Assembly: GCA_002310235.1 (NCBI GenBank)
Contig: DBYO01000014.1
Span: 1,771 to 61,658 of the forward strand
DNA: 59,888 bases
DNA from: Bacteroidales bacterium UBA1184
GTDB lineage: Bacteria; Bacteroidota; Bacteroidia; Bacteroidales; ML635J-15
Direction: 5' to 3'
The notes below the pieces were generated by a model that did no database searches, was not told where the DNA came from, and saw only the letters and a list, made by a program, of their open reading frames with translations. The position numbers were made by a program, and so were the translations under genes. How positions within the stretch are numbered: the first letter of the stretch is position 1; every line of letters begins with the position of its first letter. This document shows positions 53,548 through 59,888 of the stretch, piece after piece.

Positions 53548-54581
53548 TGAAGGTAAACGGAACGCATTATAGGGCTATCTGGATGGAAGGTACTTCCGTC
53601 TGCATGATTGAGCAGAATCTCCTGCCGTTCGATTTCAAAATTTTCAAGGCCAAGACATTGGACGACACCTGCATGGCTATCAAAACGATGATAACTCGTG
53701 GCGCAGGTTCGATAGGCGCTGCTGCTGCGTATGGAATGTATCAGGCAATTTGCGCTTCCGAGGATGCAAATCTTGTCGAAAACCTTATCGCTGCGAAAAA
53801 GAAGATAGATTCAACCCGCCCAACGGCTGTAAATCTTTTCTATGCTACCGACAGGGTTCTGAAGGCAGCAAAGATTTCGCGTGATTTTGCCATCAGCGAA
53901 GCATATGCTGTTGCCGACGAGTGCGCCGAGGCTGGACGTATGATTGGCGAATATGGCAATACATTGATAAAGGATGGTTTCGGCGTCGAAACCCACTGCA
54001 ATGCAGGTTGGCTTGCACTTGTCGATTATGGAAGTGCGCTTGCTCCGATTTATGCCGCACAGTCGGCAGGGAAAAAGTTTTTCGTATATGCCGACGAAAC
54101 CCGTCCGCGCAACCAGGGGGCAAGACTTACCGCATGGGAATTGGCTTCGGCAGGTATCGACCACGCAATTATCCCCGACAATGCTGGTGCCTACTATATG
54201 TCGCAAGGAAAGATAAATATGGTAATCGTTGGTGCTGATCGTATTGCTGCAAATGGCGATACTGCAAATAAAATCGGTACTTTGGAAAAAGCAATTGCTG
54301 CAAAATACTATGGCGTGCCGTTCTATGTTGCCGCTCCATTGTCAACAATCGACCTTTCTACGCCTGATGGCAAGCATATCAATATCGAGGAGCGCGACGA
54401 AGACGAGGTTTTGAAGTATTCGGGATTGGCAGAAAATGGAAATGTTGAAACTTTCCGCATGGCAAATCCGACTTCGCATGCAAAGAATCCTGCTTTCGAT
54501 GTTACGCCGGCAGAACTTATAACCGGAATTATTACCGAAAAGGGCATTGTTGCTCCTAACGAACTAAAAAAACTATTCTAA
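53547..54581 (+). CDS. mtnA: S-methyl-5-thioribose-1-phosphate isomerase
   Basis: The enzyme (344 residues) converts methylthioribose-1-phosphate to methylthioribulose-1-phosphate in methylthioadenosine salvage. Family motifs are TRGAGSIGAAAAYGMY, STRPTAVNLFYA, the catalytic cysteine C151 in ETHCNAGWLA, DETRPRNQGARLTAWEL and the catalytic D231 in VGADRIAANGD. Its start overlaps the LytTR stop and its stop overlaps the aldolase start (both TAATG). The classical downstream salvage genes (mtnB to mtnE) are absent; a class II aldolase follows instead. Confidence 0.93.
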   Translation: MKVNGTHYRAIWMEGTSVCMIEQNLLPFDFKIFKAKTLDDTCMAIKTMITRGAGSIGAAAAYGMYQAICASEDANLVENLIAAKKKIDSTRPTAVNLFYATDRVLKAAKISRDFAISEAYAVADECAEAGRMIGEYGNTLIKDGFGVETHCNAGWLALVDYGSALAPIYAAQSAGKKFFVYADETRPRNQGARLTAWELASAGIDHAIIPDNAGAYYMSQGKINMVIVGADRIAANGDTANKIGTLEKAIAAKYYGVPFYVAAPLSTIDLSTPDGKHINIEERDEDEVLKYSGLAENGNVETFRMANPTSHAKNPAFDVTPAELITGIITEKGIVAPNELKKLF

Positions 54582-55204
54582 TGTTTGAACTTGAACGAAT
54601 TCGGGTTGCCGAGACTATGCGCCGTCTGTACGAAAGACGATTGACTACGGTCAGTGGTGGAAATGTAAGCCAACGCAATGCAGAAGGCTACGTTTTTATT
54701 ACTGCAAGCCAGAGCGACAAGTCGTGCATCGATATGCGCAAGGTGATAATAATTTCGCCCGACGGTGAAAACCTTACTCCTAAGCTGAAACCGAGCATGG
54801 AGACGCAGATGCACCTTAATATCTATAAGTGTCGTCCCGATGTGATGGCAATAGTGCATTCGCATCCTGTTTATGCGTCAACGTTTGCTGTTGCAGGCGA
54901 AGCTGTTGATTCGGCAATTACCGGTGAAGCTCGCTATATGCTTGGCAATGTCGGTCTTGTCGGTTATCATCTTATGGGTTCGGCTGAACTTGCCGATGCT
55001 TGTGCAAAGGTTATGGGAAATAGCAATGCTGCAATACTGATAAAGCATGGCGCAATTACTGTCGGCAAAACTTTGTTCGAGGCATTTGATAGAATGGAAG
55101 TGCTTGAAAATGCTGCACATATAAATTACAACTTGCGCACTATGGGTTGTAATGTTCGTATGACTGAAAAAGAAATTGCAGAAATAGATAATTTTGGCAA
55201 GTGA
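54581..55204 (+). CDS. Class II aldolase (FucA/AraD family)
   Basis: The protein (207 residues) keeps the fuculose-phosphate aldolase active site: the N-terminal RLTTVSGGNVSQR, catalytic E74 in KPSME, zinc ligands H93 and H95 in IVHSHP and H156 in IKHGAI. By position after mtnA its substrate is plausibly 5-methylthioribulose-1-phosphate or 5-deoxyribulose-1-phosphate, giving dihydroxyacetone phosphate plus an aldehyde (the DHAP shunt known in other bacteria). This is inferred from context; L-fuculose phosphate or an MtnB-like dehydratase role are alternatives. No kinase is adjacent. Confidence 0.88.
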   Translation: MFELERIRVAETMRRLYERRLTTVSGGNVSQRNAEGYVFITASQSDKSCIDMRKVIIISPDGENLTPKLKPSMETQMHLNIYKCRPDVMAIVHSHPVYASTFAVAGEAVDSAITGEARYMLGNVGLVGYHLMGSAELADACAKVMGNSNAAILIKHGAITVGKTLFEAFDRMEVLENAAHINYNLRTMGCNVRMTEKEIAEIDNFGK

Positions 55205-55232
55205 AATTACGTTAAATGCAAAAATTAATTTT

Positions 55233-55652
55233 ATGAAGAAAGTATTACTCCTTATTTCGGTAGTTGCAATGTTTGTCGCAATGACATCATGTGAGGCAAA
55301 CGATGAAACATATAGCAGATTCATTGGCGATTGGCATTTGGTGCGCATAAATGCAAACGGAGAATATCGTCTGCCTAGACCTAATGCCGATACTTGCTTT
55401 AACTTGCACTTTTTCAAGAATAATTCAATGATAGGGGAATCGGTTTCGAGTACTTTCTCTTCAATTTACAATGTTCGTAAGAAAAACAAAATTGTATGGT
55501 CTGGTTTTAATTATGCGCCTGTATCAGAAGATAGTACCGACAATATTGTATTTATGGAAGATGTCCTTAAGGTAGATTCTTATTTGATGAAAGAAGATAC
55601 ACTGAAGTTCATGCATGACAAGAAAGCATATCTCTTGTTTGTAAGACGTTAG
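55233..55652 (+). CDS. Lipocalin-like lipoprotein of unknown function
   Basis: The protein (139 residues) has a lipoprotein signal with lipobox MTSC (about C19). The mature part begins with FIGDWHLVRINANGEYRL and is beta-rich (CFNLHFFKNNSMIG, KIVWSGFNYAP, DTLKFMHDKKAYLLFVRR), as in small lipocalin-like or META-like proteins of Bacteroidota. The start at 55233 is chosen because the signal peptide begins there. The stop codon interlocks with that of the convergent glycosyltransferase gene. Confidence 0.7.
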   Translation: MKKVLLLISVVAMFVAMTSCEANDETYSRFIGDWHLVRINANGEYRLPRPNADTCFNLHFFKNNSMIGESVSSTFSSIYNVRKKNKIVWSGFNYAPVSEDSTDNIVFMEDVLKVDSYLMKEDTLKFMHDKKAYLLFVRR

Positions 55653-56311
55653 CAGATTTGTGTTCGACCGCAAATTCGGGTTCTTTCGATTATTCGTTCA
55701 AAATCCTCTTCGTATTCCTTTACTATATTTGCCCAGTCGTATTCGCTGTCGGAGACATTGCGAATAAGTTTGTTTTTGTTTTTTGATCCTCCAAGGAATG
55801 CATTGATGTTGGCTAGCATTTCGTCCGAACGGACGTAGTTTCGTTCTGCCTGCATGCAAATCTTGCGAATCCAATGGTAGCATGCAGCGTGGTACCACAT
55901 CATCTGTTTGGGGCAGTTCCATGGAATGTCGGGACCGTGCGAGATAATGGTGTAAGGCAGGTGGTACATTTCCCTCATGCTATATGCAACTTCGCCGCAT
56001 GGAAGAGCAAAGTTGGCAACGCAGAGGTCGTATTTTTCGGTTTGCAGGTGCTTTTTCAGGAACTTTCGTGCCATAATCATCCACGATATCATTTCTCTGA
56101 CATTTGAATGGCTGGCGTCCTTGCGTTTCGATTTAAGTCGGATTACTCGCACCCCATTTTCAACGCTTGTTGCTTCTGTGCCATCGTAGTAGGTGGTAAG
56201 CACTGTTATGTTGTGCCCGCGGACGGCAAGCCCATCAGCAATGTTCTTGCTGATAGCACCAGCTTCGCCACCAATCGGTGGATATTCGTAGTTTAGTACC
56301 AGAAGTTTCAT
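55649..56311 (-). CDS. Glycosyltransferase family 4-type protein lacking most of its donor domain
   Basis: The protein has 220 residues, against about 380-420 for family members. Residues 1-190 are a good GT-B N-terminal domain: LLVLNYEYPPIGGEAGAIS, GHNITVLTTYYDG, YDLCVANFALPCG, PYTIISHGPDIPW. Then, instead of the nucleotide-sugar-binding Rossmann domain with its E-x7-E motif, the chain passes within a few residues to YDWANIVKEYEEDFERI, which looks like the terminal helix of the same family. This suggests an in-frame internal deletion of roughly 160 residues; activity is doubtful. The promoter TATCTTTG at 56316-56323 leaves almost no leader. Confidence 0.65.
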   Translation of the reverse strand: MKLLVLNYEYPPIGGEAGAISKNIADGLAVRGHNITVLTTYYDGTEATSVENGVRVIRLKSKRKDASHSNVREMISWMIMARKFLKKHLQTEKYDLCVANFALPCGEVAYSMREMYHLPYTIISHGPDIPWNCPKQMMWYHAACYHWIRKICMQAERNYVRSDEMLANINAFLGGSKNKNKLIRNVSDSEYDWANIVKEYEEDFERIIERTRICGRTQIC

Positions 56312-56315
56312 AATG

Positions 56316-56346
56316 CAAAGATAATTAACAAAGTACAATTTTCAAA
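56316..56346 (-). promoter_or_regulatory. Promoter of the shortened glycosyltransferase gene
   Basis: On the minus strand TTTG (56343-56346), 19 bases, then TATCTTTG (56316-56323), 4 bases before the ATG. The -33 TTTG lies inside the octad repeat array at the end of ogt. Confidence 0.55.
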
Positions 56347-56373
56347 TCCTCAAATTTTCAAATTTTCAAATCC
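56336..56373 (-). repeat. TTTGAAAA octad array containing the ogt stop
   Basis: Read on the minus strand, GATTTGAAAATTTGAAAATT and a degenerate continuation span the last codons and TGA (56350-56352) of ogt. Confidence 0.75.
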
Positions 56374-56826
56374 CTCATGCCATAACAGCCACTTTTTCTT
56401 TTCTATTCCCGCCGAGAAACCTCCCAGTTTGCCGTTTGCAGCCACAATTCTGTGGCATGGCACAATTATCAGGATTGGATTATTTCCAACTGCTTGTCCG
56501 ATGGCTTGTGCCGACTTGCATCCTATTCGCTTTGCAATATCTCCGTATGTGGCAGTTTGTCCGTATGGTACAGAAAGCAGTTCGTTCCATACTTTTTTCT
56601 GGAAGTCGGTGCCGCAAAGTTCGAGTTGTGGAATGAAATCTGGTTTCTTGCCCGAAAAATAGATGTCCATCCAGCGTTTCGTCTCTGCAAATATTTGTTG
56701 TGCCTCGTTCTGTTTGTCGCCTATGAAATCAGAGTCTGCTATTTCTATGCGGCAAATCGACTGGCCGTTGCTGTATAAGGCTAATCTTCCAATTGGTGAG
56801 TCGTATGAAGATAAATATAAGTGCAT
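56350..56826 (-). CDS. ogt: Methylated-DNA--protein-cysteine methyltransferase
   Basis: The protein (158 residues) repairs O6-alkylguanine by transferring the alkyl group to its own cysteine, C124 in IIVPCHRIVAANG. The helix-turn-helix region VPYGQTATYGDIAKRI and the GGFSAGIEKK tail are typical of Ogt. The first ATG (56847) lies at or before the likely transcription start given a TATCTTTA box at 56849-56856 (minus strand), so MHLYLSSYDSPIG at 56826 is preferred. The last residues (ENLKI) and stop lie in the octad repeat array. Confidence 0.9.
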   Translation of the reverse strand: MHLYLSSYDSPIGRLALYSNGQSICRIEIADSDFIGDKQNEAQQIFAETKRWMDIYFSGKKPDFIPQLELCGTDFQKKVWNELLSVPYGQTATYGDIAKRIGCKSAQAIGQAVGNNPILIIVPCHRIVAANGKLGGFSAGIEKKKWLLWHEGFENLKI

Positions 56827-56886
56827 TTTTGCAAAAAACTTAATCATGTAAAGATAGTCGTTTTGTTTTGTACTGGCAATAACTTT

Positions 56887-56919
56887 TTTGCGTAATAAAA
56901 ACGAAAAGGCTTATCTTTG
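56887..56919 (+). promoter_or_regulatory. Promoter of kdsA
   Basis: TTTG (56887-56890), 21 bases, then TATCTTTG (56912-56919): an exact pair, 17 bases before the ATG. Confidence 0.7.
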
Positions 56920-56936
56920 CAAAAAATAAAAACATC

Positions 56937-57737
56937 ATGAACTTATCGGATTTAACAGGACAGCGGAACTTTTTCCTTATTGCAGGGCCTTGTGTGGTCG
57001 AAAATCTTGAAATAACCTACGAAACTGCTAAAACAGTAAAGTCGATTTGTGAGAAACTTGACATCCCGTTTGTTTTCAAGTCGTCGTACCGCAAGGCAAA
57101 CCGTAGCAGTATAAGTTCCTTTACTGGAATAGGCGATGAGGCAGCTCTGGAAATTCTTGCCAAGATAAAACGCGAACTCAACGTTCCGATTTGCACCGAC
57201 ATTCATGCTCCCGAGGAGGCTGCTTTCGCTGCGCAAGTTGCCGACATCGTGCAGATTCCTGCTTTCCTTTGCCGTCAGACCGACCTGCTTGTGGCTGCCG
57301 CAAAAACCGGTAAGATTGTGAATATCAAGAAGGGTCAGTTTCTTTCGCCCGAAGCTATGAAATTTGCTGCGCAGAAGGTTGTCGATGCTGGCAACAGCAA
57401 TGTGATGCTTACCGAACGTGGCACTACTTTCGGCTATACCGACCTTGTTATCGACTTCCGTGGCATTCCGACGATGAGGCAACTCGGTTATCCTGTTGTG
57501 CTCGACGTTACCCATAGCCTTCAGCAGCCTAACCAAACAAGTGGCGTAACAGGCGGACTTCCGCAGATGATTGAGGCTATGGCAAAGGCTGGCGTCGCTG
57601 TCGGTGCCGACGGTTTGTTTATGGAAACTCATCCAAATCCTGCCGTGGCAAAGTCCGATGGTGCAAATATGCTGAGACTTGACCTTTTGGAAGACTTGCT
57701 GGTTAAGTTGGTACGTGTACGGGAAGCTGTAAGATAG
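56937..57737 (+). CDS. kdsA: 3-deoxy-8-phosphooctulonate synthase
   Basis: The enzyme (266 residues) condenses PEP with arabinose-5-phosphate to Kdo-8-phosphate for the LPS inner core. Motifs are FLIAGPCVVEN, FVFKSSYRKANRSS, CTDIHAPEEAAF, IPAFLCRQTDLL, NIKKGQFLSPE, LTERGTTFGY and GLFMETHPNP. C19 in AGPC corresponds to the metal-ligand cysteine of Aquifex KdsA, whereas the E. coli metal-free enzyme has Asn there, so this is predicted to be the metal-dependent class. It is convergent with the CapA-like gene, 11 bases apart. Confidence 0.95.
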   Translation: MNLSDLTGQRNFFLIAGPCVVENLEITYETAKTVKSICEKLDIPFVFKSSYRKANRSSISSFTGIGDEAALEILAKIKRELNVPICTDIHAPEEAAFAAQVADIVQIPAFLCRQTDLLVAAAKTGKIVNIKKGQFLSPEAMKFAAQKVVDAGNSNVMLTERGTTFGYTDLVIDFRGIPTMRQLGYPVVLDVTHSLQQPNQTSGVTGGLPQMIEAMAKAGVAVGADGLFMETHPNPAVAKSDGANMLRLDLLEDLLVKLVRVREAVR

Positions 57738-57748
57738 GAACTATTCGT

Positions 57749-58936
57749 TTAACGAAAATCTATTTCACGTTCATATATTCCCTTGTTGTACTCATTCAGG
57801 AATGGCCTTATTGAGTCGAGTGTGATATGTTTGCGGTATGCTTCATGGAAATTAAGAAGCGTGTCGGGGACGGTTGTCGGATAAATCCTGAATTGTTTGT
57901 GCCCGTTTTTTGGCGGATTTGAGACAAAATATAGTGAGTAGTCGCAATTGCTAATGCGTACGGTACTGTCTTTTTCCAAATCGAGGCGAATTGTCATACC
58001 ACAGTAGGTGTTTTCTCTGGAGCTGTTGGAAATGAAGTTGCCGAGAGAGTAGGCAAGAATGTGCTTTTCGCCAGTAATGCTGTCAGTACGGATTTCTATG
58101 GGCTCGATAACATGTGGATGACCGCCAATTATATGAGTAACGCCTTTGCAGAAAAGCCAGTCAGCCAGTTTCTTTTGTGAACTAATAGGCTGTAACTTAT
58201 ATTCTTCACCCCAATGCATGAATGCTATTATTGCATCTGGTTCCATGCTTTTGGCTTTTTCGATGTCGATGGAAATCTTTGCTGTATCGATGCGGTTGAC
58301 TATGTTTGGCGCGTGAACCGTAGCTCCGTTTATTGCGTAAGTATAATTGAGCATGGCGATGCGGAAGCCGTTTTTATCAACTAGTAGGGGATAGTTTTGT
58401 TCGAAAGATGCAGTGTCCAGATATGTTCCTAGGTGTTGTATTCCAACAGAATCCATCACGTGTATGGTGCGCTCAAGTCCAGCCTGTCGTCTGTCGCAAG
58501 TGTGGTTGTTAGCAGTAAGCATGATGTCGAAGCCAGCCGCCATGCAATCGACAAGAAACTTGTCTGGGGAGCAGAAATTAGGATAGCCGTGGTAGGGCGG
58601 TCCTGCAAGTGTGGTCTCGAAGTTGGCGACGGCAATGTCGGCCGATTCAATTTCGTGTTTTACATATTTGAAACATTCGCTGTAGTCGTATGTGCCGTCA
58701 TCATTTAGTGCGAACTTGAATTGGTCTTCGTGTTGCATCAGATCGCCAGCAAACAAAAGCGAAATACGATATGTTGTGTCTTTTTTCGGAGCATCTTCCG
58801 CAATAGTGTCAACTTCTATGACTTGAGGTGTGGCTTCTGAAGGTTGTTTTTGCTTACAACTTATTGCTATTGCAATGATTAGCAATAAGGCAAGTAAAAT
58901 GTTCGTTTCTTTTATATGGTTGTTTCTTTGTTTCAT
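57749..58936 (-). CDS. CapA-like metallophosphatase-fold lipoprotein
   Basis: The protein (395 residues) has a lipoprotein signal (LLALLLIIAIAISC, about C27). The CapA/PGA_cap fold is shown by SLLFAGDLMQH, ADIAVANFETTLAG, GFDIMLTANNHTCD, IIAFMHWGEEY, and THIIGGHPHVIEPIEI with LAYSLGNFISN. Bacillus CapA is needed for poly-gamma-glutamate capsule synthesis, but most homologs, as here without capB or capC, have no proven role. The start at 58936 is chosen for the lipoprotein signal; the residues before it come from repeat-like sequence. Confidence 0.87.
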   Translation of the reverse strand: MKQRNNHIKETNILLALLLIIAIAISCKQKQPSEATPQVIEVDTIAEDAPKKDTTYRISLLFAGDLMQHEDQFKFALNDDGTYDYSECFKYVKHEIESADIAVANFETTLAGPPYHGYPNFCSPDKFLVDCMAAGFDIMLTANNHTCDRRQAGLERTIHVMDSVGIQHLGTYLDTASFEQNYPLLVDKNGFRIAMLNYTYAINGATVHAPNIVNRIDTAKISIDIEKAKSMEPDAIIAFMHWGEEYKLQPISSQKKLADWLFCKGVTHIIGGHPHVIEPIEIRTDSITGEKHILAYSLGNFISNSSRENTYCGMTIRLDLEKDSTVRISNCDYSLYFVSNPPKNGHKQFRIYPTTVPDTLLNFHEAYRKHITLDSIRPFLNEYNKGIYEREIDFR

Positions 58937-59018
58937 TGTTGAGTCGCGCCATGGCTTGACCGTGCGATTATTATTTCCATGGCTTTTAGCCTTCAAGCCT
59001 TTCCGCCTTTTAGCCTTT
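58937..59018. repeat. Short intergenic repeats between capA-like and GLPGLI genes
   Basis: The gap contains CGCGCCATGGC (58945-58955, shared with 3910-3920) and words of the GGCTTTTAGCC / GGCTTGAAGGC type that start right at the GLPGLI stop. A similar GGCTTTTAGCC word lies at 48511-48521 between cinA and dacB. Confidence 0.55.
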
Positions 59019-59744
59019 CTAGAACATCATTCCGCCTGGGCGTTTCTTCATATCCTGCATAAACTTGTAAACCTGTGCGTTGTATTCTGCGACAGTCATT
59101 GTCTTTGTTTTCTTCTTGTACTTTGGCTTGTCGATTTTTACAGGTGTGTCGCTCATGGTGATGGTTTTTGCTGCATAAATCTGTCCTCCGCCGTAGAGGT
59201 CAATCTGCAGAATCATGCCCGGAAGTCCGTGATATACATCGGGACCGTAGGGGATAGGCATATCGAGTGCAAACCAAGCGGTAATTTCTTGATTCATAAT
59301 AGTGTCGTTGTAGGTGGCGCTCATGCAGATGTGTCCTGCAACTTCCTTCATTGCGTTGGTGACTTTCCATTTCATCTTCGGGATGCTGTCGTCAACGATG
59401 CTGAGTTTTCCCATCTGGCGGATGACATAGCAGACTTTGTTCTTGTCCTTGTTGCTGTAGATTGTGTGCTCTTCGGTTGCACCGCCCCATCTGTCCATTG
59501 TTTCTTCTACGATTGGTTCGTAAATCGTTTCCGAAGCTGTGAATTTCAGTTCGGCCTTCGACTTGCGGAATTTCCATTCCTCTTTCCACGAATAGGTGTC
59601 CATCTTACGGTCAGGCATAAACCATTGCATCATCTTCTCCACATCGGTGGTGATTTCGTAAACGATTGTGCCCGATGTCTGCTGTGCGCTTGCAAAACTT
59701 GTGGCAAGTGCGATTATCACTGTTAGTATGATTGTTCGTTTCAT
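59019..59744 (-). CDS. GLPGLI family secreted protein
   Basis: The protein (241 residues) has a signal peptide (MKRTIILTVIIALATSFASAQ) and the family hallmark YHGLPGMILQID in its last third, with TAWFALDMPIPYGPDVY before it and a basic, proline-containing tail. GLPGLI proteins are Bacteroidota-specific, of unknown function, and usually lie next to an outer-membrane receptor-like barrel gene. That is the case here: a barrel-type C-terminus ends 21 bases upstream on the same strand. Confidence 0.88.
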   Translation of the reverse strand: MKRTIILTVIIALATSFASAQQTSGTIVYEITTDVEKMMQWFMPDRKMDTYSWKEEWKFRKSKAELKFTASETIYEPIVEETMDRWGGATEEHTIYSNKDKNKVCYVIRQMGKLSIVDDSIPKMKWKVTNAMKEVAGHICMSATYNDTIMNQEITAWFALDMPIPYGPDVYHGLPGMILQIDLYGGGQIYAAKTITMSDTPVKIDKPKYKKKTKTMTVAEYNAQVYKFMQDMKKRPGGMMF

Positions 59745-59765
59745 CTTTTTATATGTTTTCTTTTT

Positions 59766-59888
59766 TTAGAAATCCATCATGTCAACTCCGCGTCTGCCTT
59801 TATCCTGGAAGCCCTTCATGTTGTACGAGAAGGTAAGCATATAGTATCTCGACAGGGTTGGCGATTCGCGGTAGTAAACCGTATTTGA
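59766..59888 (-). CDS. C-terminus of an outer-membrane beta-barrel protein (partial)
   Basis: The last 40 codons of a gene running in from the right edge end with Y-Y-R-E-S-P-T-L-S-R-Y-Y-M-L-T-F-S-Y-N-M, then KGFQDKGRRGVDMMDF. The final amphipathic strand with a terminal phenylalanine is the signature of outer-membrane barrels, and RYYMLTFSYNMKGF resembles TonB-dependent-receptor-like (OMP_b-brl) proteins that pair with GLPGLI genes. The full protein is outside the window. Confidence 0.6.
   Translation of the reverse strand, partial: SNTVYYRESPTLSRYYMLTFSYNMKGFQDKGRRGVDMMDF

Overview
The window looks like a chromosomal segment from a member of the Bacteroidota, most likely an uncultured or gut/rumen-type Bacteroidales. 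The evidence is the set of lineage-restricted families (DUF4290, DUF4294, DUF4924, PorP/SprF, GLPGLI), many secreted proteins ending in a type IX secretion (T9SS) type A sorting domain, and promoters of the TTTG-N19-21-TAnnTTTG kind in place of -35/-10 boxes. No phage, plasmid, integrase, transposase or CRISPR gene is visible. One RNA gene is present, a tRNA-Lys(UUU).

Layout. 1-9570 holds a sugar O-acetyltransferase divergent from an AraC regulator, a MATE exporter followed by a DUF4294 protein, a DUF58 protein, a 667-residue T9SS cargo protein, a Crp/Fnr regulator and an RlmD/TrmA-type RNA methyltransferase. 9571-19215 holds DUF4924 and Hsp15-like genes, an unusual CAP plus OmpA-like secreted protein, a TlpA-like thiol protein, EngB, PorP/SprF, a small secreted protein and an S9 dipeptidyl-peptidase-like enzyme. 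19246-34113 is almost entirely two giant secreted repeat proteins (1571 and 3180 residues) that share an unnamed domain. 34251-40323 holds a 44-residue lipoprotein, a predicted outer-membrane protein, a PcrA/UvrD helicase, DUF4290, MurA and a TlpA-like protein. 40418-48477 holds the tRNA, a secreted Lys-C-like serine protease with PKD domains, a three-gene BtuFCD/FecBCD-type importer and CinA. 48532-52352 is a minus-strand operon (acyl-CoA ligase, SUMF1-like protein, DacB/PBP4). 52618-55204 is a coupled LytTR regulator, MtnA and class II aldolase. 55233-59888 holds a lipoprotein, an internally shortened glycosyltransferase, Ogt, KdsA, a CapA-like protein, a GLPGLI protein and the end of an outer-membrane beta-barrel.

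The genes fit together as a T9SS-competent, LPS-bearing cell: PorP/SprF belongs to the T9SS machinery, four large proteins carry its sorting signal, KdsA feeds LPS core synthesis, and MurA and DacB serve peptidoglycan.

The most unusual signals are non-coding or architectural. Four genes end inside short tandem-repeat arrays whose 7- or 8-base period places a stop codon in every frame of one strand; two of these arrays are followed, in the same orientation relative to the gene, by the same GTCGTTGC hairpin. A perfect terminator hairpin at 44388-44422 carries a promoter -7 box in its loop. Nine copies of an apparently undescribed domain occur in the two giant proteins. All identifications come from reading the sequence; no database search was run.
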